From G963669295 sp963669295 (GTDB lineage Bacteria; Bacteroidota; Bacteroidia; Flavobacteriales_D; CALLUQ01): DNA of 64,000 nt. Below are positions 1 through 9,155 of this stretch, in pieces. The first letter of the stretch is position 1, and each line of letters opens with the position of its first letter. The DNA is taken from the NCBI GenBank assembly GCA_963669295.1, contig OY769938.1, forward strand, positions 1,364,001 through 1,428,000, given 5' to 3'. The notes below the pieces were generated by a model. The model did no database searches and was not told the origin of the DNA. It saw nothing but the letters and a program-made list of their open reading frames with translations. A program made the translations under genes and the position numbers.

Positions 1-230
1 TTCATCAGTAAAAGTACAACCGCTCTTCCATCTAAAATGTCAGCCTTCTGACAAATGGAATAATTCATGATAAAAACAGGGGTTTTAGAGCTAAAGCAAA
101 AAAAAAACATTTATAGGCAACCGTTAAAGTCACCCTATGCGTCTATTATTAAAAGCGACACAAACTACAAGCTATAAAAAGCTCCCAGATAAACTCGCTT
201 GCTACTCTTGTAATCTACAATACTACTTGT
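1..230. other. non-coding leader region at window edge
   Basis: No convincing reading frame crosses this stretch; the frames entering from the left edge close by about position 70. It is AT-rich and ends in a clear intrinsic terminator on the plus strand (231-263), so something is transcribed rightward through it. It could be a long 3' untranslated region of a gene outside the window or a small RNA. I do not recognise tmRNA, 6S, RNase P or SRP RNA signatures in it. Confidence 0.35.
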
Positions 231-263
231 AAAAGGGCTGGTTAACCAACAGCCCTTTTTTTA
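231..263 (+). terminator. intrinsic terminator
   Basis: AAAAGGGCTG (231-240) is matched by CAGCCCTTTT (250-259) across a short loop, and the descending arm runs into an uninterrupted T tract. It ends a plus-strand transcript that has no ORF immediately before it, and it separates that transcript from the methyltransferase gene starting at 281. Confidence 0.8.
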
Positions 264-280
264 TTTCTTAGCTTTGTTCC

Positions 281-1003
281 ATGACACTTTCTGCACAACA
301 TGACCCAATGGGCAACGCCATTCATGATTATTTCAATGCACCTGGCGAATTGGAGGTAAATGTTACTTGTAGTGTTGGCGACGATGGTGTGATTACCCTA
401 CCCTACCTCTTCCGATCGTATGAGGAAATGCCGGTATTGGAACAAATTGCCTTAATGTCGTGTAAAGGCGATGTGTTGGATGTTGGTGCCGGTGCCGGAA
501 GTCATGCCTTGTATTTGCAAACATTGGGACATGATGTGCTGGCCATTGATATTTCTGAGCTTTCGGTACAAGTGATCCAACAACGCGGAGTAAAAGCAGC
601 ACAAGCCATTGACTTTTTTGACCTGCAAGGCCAACAATTTGATACTTTATTAATGATGATGAACGGCATTGGTTTTGTACAAACGCTTCATCGAATGGAT
701 GAATTCTTTGCTCATGCCAAAACCTTGTTGCTTCGTGGTGGGCAAATCATTCTCGATTCTACCGATGTGCGCTACTTATACCTTGAAGAAGACGGGTCGT
801 TGCGCATGGATTTAGAGCAAACGTATTATGGTGAAGCAACGTATCAAATGGAATACAATGACATTAAAGGCGAGCCATTTCCATGGCTGTTTATCGATTA
901 CGATACACTGGCGACAAAAGCAAAAGAAAATGGATTTGATTGCGAATTTCTTGCCGAAGCTTTTCCCCACAGCTATTTGGCAAAGCTTAGCCTCCAATCT
1001 TAA
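281..1003 (+). CDS. class I SAM-dependent methyltransferase
   Basis: A 240-residue soluble protein with a Rossmann-type methyltransferase core. Motif I, VLDVGAGAGSHALYL, lies at residues 65-79 and would bind S-adenosylmethionine; the acidic motif II residue follows in 'AIDIS' near residue 90. The segment around residue 155 ('GGQIILDSTD') fits the strand after motif III. The C-terminal part ('PWLFIDYDTLATKAKENGFDCE') resembles small-molecule methyltransferases, but I cannot name a substrate. The start lies about 20 bases after the upstream terminator's T tract, so the leader is very short. The 3' end overlaps the convergent moaA gene by 17 bases. Confidence 0.85.
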   Translation: MTLSAQHDPMGNAIHDYFNAPGELEVNVTCSVGDDGVITLPYLFRSYEEMPVLEQIALMSCKGDVLDVGAGAGSHALYLQTLGHDVLAIDISELSVQVIQQRGVKAAQAIDFFDLQGQQFDTLLMMMNGIGFVQTLHRMDEFFAHAKTLLLRGGQIILDSTDVRYLYLEEDGSLRMDLEQTYYGEATYQMEYNDIKGEPFPWLFIDYDTLATKAKENGFDCEFLAEAFPHSYLAKLSLQS

Positions 1004-1973
1004 TCATGCTGCGTGCAGAAAGTTGTTGCATAAGCTTATCATGATCTTCAAATTCGGGCAGTCCACCAAGCTTCCAGGCCTTCCCTAAAACAGCACTTCG
1101 AATAAAAGGATAGATGTCTTCTCCTTTTCTGAAGCGGGTGAGCAAGTCAGTTTCGGCAGTAGCAAATAAGCAGTTTCGCATTTTACCATCGGCAGTAAGA
1201 CGCATACGGTTGCACGAAGAACAAAAAGGTTCACTCACTGTACTAATCACAGCAAAGGTTCCTTTGAAATCAGGCACATGATAGCTTTTTGCAGTGGCAT
1301 TTGGCTTGTCGGCCAATTTTACAATGTCGTATTGTTGCTCAATGGTTGCTAACATCTCTTCATGGGTATGTACCGTTTCCAACTCCCACTTGTTGCCATC
1401 AAAGGGCATGAACTCGATAAAGCGCACATGGATGGGTAGGTGTTGAGTGAGCGCCACAAAATCAATCACCTCATCACTATTTTTTCCTTTCATTACTACC
1501 ACATTCAACTTCACTTTAAACCCCTCATCCATGAGCAGTTGTACATTGTCCCAAACCCTGGTATAATGATCGCGTTGCGATAACGCCTTAAATCGTTCAG
1601 GCTGTAGTGTATCGAAGCTAATGTTAACACTTTTTAGCCCGGCAGCTTTAAATTGATTGATGTACTTATCAGCAAATATTCCATTGGTGGTAAGGGCCAA
1701 TTTCACCGGTAGTTTCGACAACCGCTCCAGTATTTCAGGAAACGCTTTACGCACCAGTGGTTCCCCTCCTGTAAGGCGAATACGTTTAACACCATAAGCA
1801 ACAAATATTCGGGCAATGCTTTCAATTTCCTCAGGACTCATCAGGTGCTCGTTCCGCATAAAATCGTAATGCTCGTTGGGCATACAATAGATGCATCGCA
1901 AGTTGCACTTGTCCGTCAACGAAATTCGAAGGTAATCATGTACCCGCCCAAAGTTATCTTGAAGTTGCTCCAT
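987..1973 (-). CDS. moaA: GTP 3',8-cyclase MoaA (molybdenum cofactor biosynthesis)
   Basis: Radical-SAM enzyme of the first step of molybdopterin synthesis, turning GTP into 3',8-cyclo-7,8-dihydroGTP. The N-terminal cluster motif is C23-x3-C27-x2-C30, and the second, MoaA-specific cluster is C251, C254 and C268 within 'CSSCNRMRLTADGKMRNC'. The protein is 328 residues, the usual length, and ends in the Gly-Gly tail ('KIGG') required for MoaA activity. It lies just downstream of the molybdenum-dependent formate dehydrogenase operon but is separated from it by an intrinsic terminator, so it is probably transcribed independently. No other moa/moe gene is visible in the window. Confidence 0.95.
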   Translation of the reverse strand: MEQLQDNFGRVHDYLRISLTDKCNLRCIYCMPNEHYDFMRNEHLMSPEEIESIARIFVAYGVKRIRLTGGEPLVRKAFPEILERLSKLPVKLALTTNGIFADKYINQFKAAGLKSVNISFDTLQPERFKALSQRDHYTRVWDNVQLLMDEGFKVKLNVVVMKGKNSDEVIDFVALTQHLPIHVRFIEFMPFDGNKWELETVHTHEEMLATIEQQYDIVKLADKPNATAKSYHVPDFKGTFAVISTVSEPFCSSCNRMRLTADGKMRNCLFATAETDLLTRFRKGEDIYPFIRSAVLGKAWKLGGLPEFEDHDKLMQQLSARSMIKIGG

Positions 1974-1999
1974 GCACTACAAAGGTAAGGTTATTCCAT

Positions 2000-2052
2000 A
2001 AAAAAGCCCCAGCCATTCCAGTGAGTTCAGGACCTCAAAGGTGGGTTGGGGC
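2000..2052 (-). terminator. intrinsic terminator of the formate dehydrogenase operon
   Basis: On the minus strand, GCCCCAACC is paired with GGCTGGGGC (one mismatch, plus-strand arms 2044-2052 and 2006-2014) and is followed by a run of six T. A smaller inner TGAG/CTCA pairing sits in the loop. It lies between the formate dehydrogenase catalytic subunit and moaA. Confidence 0.75.
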
Positions 2053-2072
2053 CATTATGATTAAACAAGTCG

Positions 2073-4826
2073 TTAACTCTGTGGCGACCGGTATACGGGT
2101 TCTTTTACCATGGCATAGGCTCCTTTCGACTTTCGGATGCGACACGACACCACTTTGTACTCAGGACACAAGGCCTCGGTACAATGCTCGTCGGAAGTGA
2201 TGATGTTCAACATAATTTCCGGAAAATGGAAAGTTGAACTCAAGATGCCAGGTTTCATTTCATCGGTTAATACCGCCTTAATATCTACCTTGCCACGAGG
2301 CGATTCCACACATACCATATCGCCATCTTCAATGCCTTCCTTATGTGCATCGTCAGGGTTGATTAACAATACATCTTCAGTAAGGATTTCAACATTGCCT
2401 GTACGACGCGTCATGGCTCCACAGTTATAGTGCTCCAGTTCGCGGTTGGTAGTAATGATGTATGGATAGTCTTTTTGGTACGTTTCTATTTCTTTAGATT
2501 CTTTAAAGTCGAAGAAAAAGAATTTGCCCTTACCACGTTTAAAGTCGACCGTATGCAGCATTTTTGTGTCAGTGCCATCGGGCAACACTGGCCATTGCTT
2601 GCCATTATCACCCAGCTCTTCCCACTTTACACCAGCAAAGAAAGGAACAATCTGAGAGATTTCTTCCAACATAGTATCAGGCGCATAATCGGGTTGCTCA
2701 TACCCCATGCGGTTCATTACATCAATAATAATTTGTCCATCTGTCTTGGTTCCTTCCAACGGCTCTACCACCTGGTTTACTCGTTGAATACGACGCTCGC
2801 CATTGGTAAAGGTACCGCTCTTTTCCAGGAACGAAGCTCCGGGAAGAATAACAGTTGCCAGCTTAGCAGTTTCGGTCATAAACAGCTCTTGCACTACCAA
2901 CATGTCGAGGTTATTCAACGCCTTCATCACTTTATTGGTGTTGGGATCGGTTTGCACCACATCTTCACCAATAATCCATAGGGCTTTGAGGCCACCATCT
3001 ATGGCTGCATCAAACATTTCCGGAATTTTATATCCAATATGATCGGGTACTACATCGGTGTCATAAAAATGCATATAACGTTGGTGTATCTTAGGGTCAG
3101 TTACATCTAAATAACCTGCTCCCTGGTGGGGTTGTGCACCCATATCGGCTGCCCCTTGCACATTGTTTTGTCCACGCAGTGGGTTTACCCCTGCTCCAGG
3201 TTTACCAATGTTGCCAGTAATCATAGCCAGGTCAGCAATTTGCTGTACGGTAAAGGTACCTTGTGTGTGCTCGGTAACACCCAACCCGTGGAACTCCATT
3301 GCTGCATTGGCAGTAGCGTAAGCAATGGCTGCTTCGCGTACCAGATTTTTGTCTACCCCAGTAATGGCTTCCAATTCATCCACGTTCAATCCTAAAATAC
3401 CCTCTTTAAATTCTTCGTATCCTTCGCAACGATTGTCAATAAACTCCTGATCTTCCAACCCTTCGTCGAGAATGTAAAACAGCATCATATTTAACAACGC
3501 TACATTTGTTCCCGGACGCAATTGCAAATGGTATTGTGCATACTTCGCCAATTCAATTTTTCGTGGGTCAATCACAATCATGGTTGTACCCTTCATGGCT
3601 TCTTGCTTGATGCGTGCTCCTGTAACCGGGTGCGCGTCAGTGGGGTTGGCCCCTATCACCAAAATACAATCGGTATGCTTCAAATCGGCAATGGAGTTGG
3701 TGGCAGCACCAGTACCAAAAGTACGCTGCATTCCCAATGCTGTTGGCGAATGGCATACCCGTGCACAACAGTCGATGTTATTCGTACCAATTACCGCTCG
3801 AATTAGTTTTTGCATCAGGTAGTTTTCTTCGTTCGGGGTTCGTGCCGAAGAAATTCCTGCAATGGCATCGGGGGTATGCTCAGTTTTAATACGATTCAAT
3901 TCTCCTACAATGTAGTCGTACGCTTCATCCCAAGATACTTCCTCAAACACACCATTGCGCTTAATCATTGGACTTCTCAATCGGTCGGGGTGATCGTAAA
4001 ACTTAAAGGCGTAACGTCCTTTTAGACAGGTATGCCCAAGGTTGGCTTCTGCATCGTAAGGGGCCTGTATGCTTAATATTTCTCCATTGGTGGTCGATAC
4101 TTCGAGGTTGCACCCTACTCCACAATAGGTACATACAGTACGGGTGGTTTCAGTAGCACGAATGGCTTTCGACTGAAAGATATCAGAAATGGCAGAGGTG
4201 GGGCATGCTTGAGAGCAAGCGCCACAACTTACACAATCCGACTCCATAAAACTTTGATTTTCTCCTTTAGAGATAAAACTATCGAAGCCGCGACCGGCCA
4301 TGGTCAACACAAATTCGCCCTGTACCTCATCACACGCCCGTACACAACGGTAGCAATTAATGCACTTCGACATATCGGAGGTCATGTAAGGGTGGCTCAA
4401 ATCTTTTTTGCGATCCAGGTGGGTTTTACCAGCTGGATAACGCACATCGCGAATACCAACTCTTGCCGCTACATCTTGCAGTTCGCAGTTGCCATTCACT
4501 TCGCAGGTTAAACAATCTAACGGGTGGTCTGTAAGCACCAGCTCCATAATGTTTTTGCGCAACTTTTGTACGTTGGCCGATTCAGTATATATGTATTGAC
4601 CCGCTGCTACTGGTGTATGACATGAAGCCACCGTTTTAGTAGCTCCACCAGCTTCTAATGCCACGTCAACACTGCACACCCTACACGATCCAAACGGATC
4701 GAGGTTGGGGGCATCACATAATGTAGGAATCGAATTTTGGCCATGAATTCTTCGCGTAAATGCCAGGATGGTTTCTCCATCTTGCATCTCATACGGTTGA
4801 TCGTTGATGTATGCGATCTTACTCAT
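2073..4826 (-). CDS. fdhA: NAD-dependent formate dehydrogenase, catalytic (alpha) subunit
   Basis: Molybdopterin oxidoreductase that oxidises formate to CO2 and passes electrons through iron-sulfur clusters to the diaphorase subunit encoded just upstream. Domains in order: NuoG-like [2Fe-2S] ferredoxin (C37, C48, C51, C69), His-Cys3 [4Fe-4S] site (H101, C105, C108, C114), two ferredoxin [4Fe-4S] sites (C155/158/161/165 and C198/201/204/208), then the Mo-bisPGD domain with its own cluster (C232, C235, C239, C267). The metal ligand position is C358 followed by H359, so this is the cysteine form rather than the selenocysteine form. The C-terminal molydopterin dinucleotide-binding domain is complete. 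At 917 residues it matches FdsA/FdhA-type enzymes. Last gene of the operon; 12 bases separate it from the beta subunit. The symbol follows common usage for this class. Confidence 0.93.
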   Translation of the reverse strand: MSKIAYINDQPYEMQDGETILAFTRRIHGQNSIPTLCDAPNLDPFGSCRVCSVDVALEAGGATKTVASCHTPVAAGQYIYTESANVQKLRKNIMELVLTDHPLDCLTCEVNGNCELQDVAARVGIRDVRYPAGKTHLDRKKDLSHPYMTSDMSKCINCYRCVRACDEVQGEFVLTMAGRGFDSFISKGENQSFMESDCVSCGACSQACPTSAISDIFQSKAIRATETTRTVCTYCGVGCNLEVSTTNGEILSIQAPYDAEANLGHTCLKGRYAFKFYDHPDRLRSPMIKRNGVFEEVSWDEAYDYIVGELNRIKTEHTPDAIAGISSARTPNEENYLMQKLIRAVIGTNNIDCCARVCHSPTALGMQRTFGTGAATNSIADLKHTDCILVIGANPTDAHPVTGARIKQEAMKGTTMIVIDPRKIELAKYAQYHLQLRPGTNVALLNMMLFYILDEGLEDQEFIDNRCEGYEEFKEGILGLNVDELEAITGVDKNLVREAAIAYATANAAMEFHGLGVTEHTQGTFTVQQIADLAMITGNIGKPGAGVNPLRGQNNVQGAADMGAQPHQGAGYLDVTDPKIHQRYMHFYDTDVVPDHIGYKIPEMFDAAIDGGLKALWIIGEDVVQTDPNTNKVMKALNNLDMLVVQELFMTETAKLATVILPGASFLEKSGTFTNGERRIQRVNQVVEPLEGTKTDGQIIIDVMNRMGYEQPDYAPDTMLEEISQIVPFFAGVKWEELGDNGKQWPVLPDGTDTKMLHTVDFKRGKGKFFFFDFKESKEIETYQKDYPYIITTNRELEHYNCGAMTRRTGNVEILTEDVLLINPDDAHKEGIEDGDMVCVESPRGKVDIKAVLTDEMKPGILSSTFHFPEIMLNIITSDEHCTEALCPEYKVVSCRIRKSKGAYAMVKEPVYRSPQS

Positions 4827-4838
4827 AATATCTACCTA

Positions 4839-6491
4839 TTAATTCTCTAAATATTCATTCAGTTCACCATCAAAATATTGCAAGGCATTTTTGATGGGCA
4901 GTGGAATACCACCACCATGCGCACATAAAGATCCCACCTCCAGGGTTTCCAGTAGGTCGTTCAACAATGTGCGATTAATTTTATAGTCGGATGTTTGTGC
5001 TTTCTTAAACATTTCATACCCCCGGTGAGTACCTAAACGACACGGAAAGCACTTGCCACAACTTTCATACGCAGCAAAATCGAACAGGTGTTCGATGTAC
5101 TTCACCATCGGGAATTTTTCAGGCACGCTTACTACCCCGGCATGCCCCAATAAAAACCCATTTTGGGCAAACGACTCAAAGTCGACCGTTAGCTCATCTA
5201 TTTTGCTCACAGGTACCAACCCACCAAGTGGACCACCAATGTGTAATGCTTTTACAGGTGCCTTAAATCCTCCACCCAACTCGTTCACTACTACCGAAAG
5301 CGGAGTACCCATTTCCACTTCATACAACCCGGGGTTGTTGAAGAAGCTGTCTAAACATATGAGCTTTGTTCCGGTCGATTGCGCTGTTCCCATATCTGCG
5401 TAACCAGCACCAGAACTTTTCATAATGTGGTGCACCGCTGCCAACGTTTCTACATTATTTACAATGGTAGGCTTATTGAATAAACCGCGCTGTGCAGGAT
5501 ATGGTGGGCGCACACGTACTTCAGGGCGTTGGCCTTCTATAGAGTTGATCAGGGCTGTTTCCTCTCCACAGATATAAGAGCCTTGCGCCTTAATGACTTT
5601 AAAATCGAAATTAAATCCGCTACCATGAATGTCTTTGCCCAACAGTCCATTGTCGCGCAACTCCTGAATAGCGTTTTCTATCATTGTTACCGACTCAGGG
5701 TATTCGGCACGAATGTATACCACTCCCCATTCGGCATGGGTGCAATAGCCGGCAACCATCATTCCAAACAACACCGAATGTGGTCGTTCTTCTAAGAGGT
5801 AACGATCGGAGTATGCTCCTGGATCGCCTTCATCGGCATTGCATATAATGAATTTAGTATCGTTTTCTTGATTGCGGCAAAACTCCCATTTGATCCCCAT
5901 GGGGAAACCTGCCCCTCCTCTTCCTCTTACTCCCGAGGTTTTTATTTCTTCCAACACATCGCCCGAATCTCTTTTTAACGCTGCTAAGAAAGGGGCATAA
6001 TGTGCTTCCAATCCTTCGTATTCTGCTGTTAAGATGGGAGTACCCATAGCTTTCACCTGGTAGCCATCTACTGCAGCGTTGCCTTCTTTTACTATGGCTG
6101 CAATCTCGTCTGAAGACTTGGCGGAGTAGTTATTACCATTGTAATTAAACGCACCATTTTCATGGCAGCGCCCCAGGCAGGTCATGTGCCCAATTTCACC
6201 TTCGTTAAAGTGCTGTTTCAGGTCGTCGATCACCCCTTCCTGTGTACCTGCGCATAAACAAGCCGAACCATTACACACGTATACTTTCTTACCCTTGTTT
6301 TCAGGACGTAGAAAGTCGTAAAAAGTGGTGGTACCATAGGTAGTGGCCTTGCCTATAAGAAATTCATCCGCCAGCTTCTGAAGGTCCTCACTCGATACTG
6401 TTCCGGTATCCATAGCAAGGTTGCCCAGCTTATCGAACAGGTTATCCTTTAATCCTTTCCTTCCTGATAATTCACTTAAATTCTCCGACAT
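4839..6491 (-). CDS. fdhB: formate dehydrogenase beta subunit (NuoE-NuoF fusion)
   Basis: A 550-residue NADH-oxidising module that would transfer formate electrons to NAD+. Residues 1-130 are a NuoE-type thioredoxin-like [2Fe-2S] domain with C73, C78, C105 and C109. From about residue 150 the protein is NuoF-like: 'GVRGRGGAGFP' (NADH/FMN site), 'GSYICGEETALINSIEG' (FMN), SLBB segment, and the N3-type [4Fe-4S] ligands C478, C481, C484 and C523. In many operons the NuoE and NuoF parts are separate genes (FdsG, FdsB); here they are fused. It follows fdhD after 9 bases and precedes fdhA by 12, so the order of the operon is consistent with a cytoplasmic NAD-linked complex. Confidence 0.92.
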   Translation of the reverse strand: MSENLSELSGRKGLKDNLFDKLGNLAMDTGTVSSEDLQKLADEFLIGKATTYGTTTFYDFLRPENKGKKVYVCNGSACLCAGTQEGVIDDLKQHFNEGEIGHMTCLGRCHENGAFNYNGNNYSAKSSDEIAAIVKEGNAAVDGYQVKAMGTPILTAEYEGLEAHYAPFLAALKRDSGDVLEEIKTSGVRGRGGAGFPMGIKWEFCRNQENDTKFIICNADEGDPGAYSDRYLLEERPHSVLFGMMVAGYCTHAEWGVVYIRAEYPESVTMIENAIQELRDNGLLGKDIHGSGFNFDFKVIKAQGSYICGEETALINSIEGQRPEVRVRPPYPAQRGLFNKPTIVNNVETLAAVHHIMKSSGAGYADMGTAQSTGTKLICLDSFFNNPGLYEVEMGTPLSVVVNELGGGFKAPVKALHIGGPLGGLVPVSKIDELTVDFESFAQNGFLLGHAGVVSVPEKFPMVKYIEHLFDFAAYESCGKCFPCRLGTHRGYEMFKKAQTSDYKINRTLLNDLLETLEVGSLCAHGGGIPLPIKNALQYFDGELNEYLEN

Positions 6492-6500
6492 AGTTCAATG

Positions 6501-7319
6501 TTATTGATCGCTTGTTCTATCTATTTTTGATGCGTTGGCATAAACCGTTGCCTTATCGCCTCTACAAAATGCCAGCAGGGTAATGCCCAATTCCTTAGCA
6601 TAATCTACTGCCAGCGTTGATGGAGCTGATACTGCTGCCAAAAAAGGTATTTTGGCCACAAATGCTTTCGTTACTATTTCGTACGATATTCTTCCACTTA
6701 CCAACAAGCAACGTGCATCACTCAACCTCTCCTGATACAGTAGGCTTCCTACTACTTTATCCACGGCATTGTGTCTACCGATATCTTCTTGCACTGCCAG
6801 CAAATCTCCATCCAGGGTAAACGCTGCTGCTGCATGTGATCCTCCCGACAACTTAAATGTTTCCTGCCGGGCATTCATGGCATCGAACATTTGCAAAAGC
6901 GCATCTAACCGTATGGTTTCTGTTCCACTCAGCGGATCGCCAGAAACGGTAAGGTCATCTAACTCCCGTTTGCCACATATTCCACATGACGACACCGAAA
7001 GGATGCTACGGCCATTGATATAACCATCTCCCAATTGACCTGGTGGAATGGATACATTTACCCCAGTGGTAATTCCCAACTCGTTGGTTTGGGTTACCTT
7101 TATTTCAAATGGGCCATTTGTATTCCTATACAAATCTTCAGAGTACAATAGGCCTCGCACCAGTTCCGGGTCGTTACCCGGTGTGCGCATTGTTACTGTA
7201 TACGGTTCGTCGTTAATGCAAATCTGAATGGCTTCTTCTACCGTTAATCCATCGGATACTTCCTTAAACGCGCCCTGCTGGTATTTCAACCCCTGGTATT
7301 CCTCTGCGGTAACCGCCAT
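6501..7319 (-). CDS. fdhD: formate dehydrogenase accessory sulfurtransferase FdhD
   Basis: FdhD moves sulfur from a cysteine desulfurase to the molybdenum cofactor of formate dehydrogenase, making the sulfido ligand needed for activity. The sulfur-handling Cys pair is C112 and C115 in 'SSCGICGK'; the nucleotide/cofactor-binding part 'GRHNAVDKVVG' and 'VSGRISYEIVTKA' is intact. I chose the ATG at 7319 (272 residues). An upstream start at 7364 would overlap the preceding fhs gene by 35 bases and add residues without family support. The gene is between fhs and the formate dehydrogenase subunits with gaps of about 10 bases, so it is co-transcribed with its client enzyme. Confidence 0.92.
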   Translation of the reverse strand: MAVTAEEYQGLKYQQGAFKEVSDGLTVEEAIQICINDEPYTVTMRTPGNDPELVRGLLYSEDLYRNTNGPFEIKVTQTNELGITTGVNVSIPPGQLGDGYINGRSILSVSSCGICGKRELDDLTVSGDPLSGTETIRLDALLQMFDAMNARQETFKLSGGSHAAAAFTLDGDLLAVQEDIGRHNAVDKVVGSLLYQERLSDARCLLVSGRISYEIVTKAFVAKIPFLAAVSAPSTLAVDYAKELGITLLAFCRGDKATVYANASKIDRTSDQ

Positions 7320-7329
7320 ATATGGTGCA

Positions 7330-9024
7330 TTAAGACAATCCGGTGATGGTACCATCGCCATCAATATCCATTCCTTCAGAAGCCGGAACAGCTGGCAAGC
7401 CCGGCATACGCATCATTTTACCCAGAATAGGGATGAGAAATCCTGCACCAGCAGCAATTTCAAACTCTCGAACGGTAACCCTAAACCCAGTAGGTCGCCC
7501 ATACATCTTTTCATTATCGGAAAACGATTTCTGGGTTTTTGCCATACATATGGGCAAGTGGGCCAATCCTAGTTTTTCAATGCGCTTTAAATCCAATTCC
7601 GCTCGTTTGGCATAGTCAACGCCATCGGCACCATATATTTCAGTAGCAATGGTGTTAATCTTATCTTTTACCGGAGCATTCCAATCGTACAATTGTTTGA
7701 AGTCATTCGTGCCAGCCTCAATATTATCTGCCACTGCTTGAGCCAGGTTTTTTGTACCCTCGCCTCCTTTGGCCCAACCTTCCGATACTACTGCCTGTAC
7801 TCCCATAGCAGCACAACGCTCTTGAATGAGTGCTACTTCCTCCTCCGTATCAGAAATAAAACTATTGATCGCCACTACTGGATTTAATCCGAATTTCTTC
7901 GCGTTTTCGATGTGTTTTTCAAGGTTGGCAAACCCTTTACCCACACGTTCAACACTTGGGGTATTGTATTCTTCTTTTGGTGCTCCACCGTGATGACGCA
8001 AAGCACGTATAGTGGCTACCAGCACCAAAGCATCGGGCTTTAACCCTGCATAACCACATTTAATATTCAAGAATTTTTCAGCACCTAAGTCAGCACCAAA
8101 GCCTGCCTCTGTTACTACATAGTCAGATAACGACAATCCCATTTTAGTCGCTACAATCGTATTGGTGCCCTGGGCAATGTTGGCAAATGGGCCACCATGA
8201 ATAATGGCAGGGTTGCCTTCTAATGTTTGTACTAGGTTGGGCTTAATAGCATCTTTCAACAACAAAGCCATTGCCCCTGTAGCATTCACATCCCTGGCAT
8301 AAATTGGCTTTTTATCGTAGGTAAAGCCAACAAAAATATTCCCCAATTTTTCTTTGAGGTCGTTGATGTCTTTACTCATGCAAAGGATGGCCATGATTTC
8401 GGAAGCAGCAGTAATGTTAAAACCACCCTCACGTGGCAATCCGTTAGCCGTTCCTCCTAACCCTACAATAATGTTGCGCAAGGTACGGTCGTTCATATCA
8501 ATCACCCGTTTCCACAATACAGTGCGTGGGTCGATGCCCAGGCTACGGGTTTTGCTTTGAATGTTGTTATCAATTAAAGCCGCCAACAGGTTATTGGCTT
8601 TTTCGATAGCTGCAAAATCGCCCGTAAAGTGCAGGTTAATGTCTTCCATAGGCACTACTTGCGAATAACCGCCACCAGCAGCACCTCCTTTAATTCCAAA
8701 TACAGGACCCAGCGAAGGTTCTCGCAATACCACAGTGGCTTGCTTGCCAATTTTATTGAGTCCTTCTGTAAGTCCAATGGAAACGGTGGTTTTTCCTTCT
8801 CCCGCAGGAGTAGGCGTAAGTGCCGTTACCAGGATGAGTTTATTTTGTGCAATTTTATCTTCATTGATCAGCGATAGGGGGAGCTTGGCTTTGTATTTAC
8901 CATACAGCTCCAGGTCGTCTTCCGTAACTCCTATTTTTGTGGCAATGTTGTTGATGTGAACCATCTTCGCCTCCTGGGCGATCTCCAAATCGGTTCCTAC
9001 TTTTCTGGGTGCTTCTACGCTCAT
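7330..9024 (-). CDS. fhs: formate-tetrahydrofolate ligase
   Basis: ATP-dependent ligase joining formate and tetrahydrofolate to give 10-formyl-THF. The P-loop region 'TPTPAGEGKTT' spans residues 70-80; 'FGIKGGAAGGGYSQV' and 'PREGGFNITAASEIMA' are family signatures, and the C-terminal 'TGLS' region is complete. The ATG at 9024 gives 564 residues, the normal size; the 13-residue extension reached from a TTG at 9063 is unlikely. It is the first gene of the one-carbon operon, so the same transcript supplies both the assimilation of formate into folate and its oxidation by formate dehydrogenase. Confidence 0.95.
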   Translation of the reverse strand: MSVEAPRKVGTDLEIAQEAKMVHINNIATKIGVTEDDLELYGKYKAKLPLSLINEDKIAQNKLILVTALTPTPAGEGKTTVSIGLTEGLNKIGKQATVVLREPSLGPVFGIKGGAAGGGYSQVVPMEDINLHFTGDFAAIEKANNLLAALIDNNIQSKTRSLGIDPRTVLWKRVIDMNDRTLRNIIVGLGGTANGLPREGGFNITAASEIMAILCMSKDINDLKEKLGNIFVGFTYDKKPIYARDVNATGAMALLLKDAIKPNLVQTLEGNPAIIHGGPFANIAQGTNTIVATKMGLSLSDYVVTEAGFGADLGAEKFLNIKCGYAGLKPDALVLVATIRALRHHGGAPKEEYNTPSVERVGKGFANLEKHIENAKKFGLNPVVAINSFISDTEEEVALIQERCAAMGVQAVVSEGWAKGGEGTKNLAQAVADNIEAGTNDFKQLYDWNAPVKDKINTIATEIYGADGVDYAKRAELDLKRIEKLGLAHLPICMAKTQKSFSDNEKMYGRPTGFRVTVREFEIAAGAGFLIPILGKMMRMPGLPAVPASEGMDIDGDGTITGLS

Positions 9025-9155
9025 GTTCTTCCGGTTTAGGTTTCGAGGAACACCAAGATACAATTTTTACGATTAAATGGATGATACCGCTCGTTAATTT
9101 TGATTTAAATTGATACCTTTAAATTCCAATTTTAACAACCAATTTTTAGGATTTT

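Noticed and set aside
82..93. GTTTTAGAGCTA, identical to the start of the well-known Streptococcus type II CRISPR repeat
   Set aside because: Only 12 bases match, there is one copy, no spacer-repeat array and no cas gene; chance resemblance in AT-rich DNA.
1..280. tmRNA or 6S RNA gene before the methyltransferase
   Set aside because: No T-arm, tag-peptide frame or open-promoter-like bulge could be identified; only the terminator is supported.
9025..9063. N-terminal extension of formate-THF ligase from a TTG at 9063
   Set aside because: The ATG at 9024 gives the usual length, and the extension lacks family similarity.
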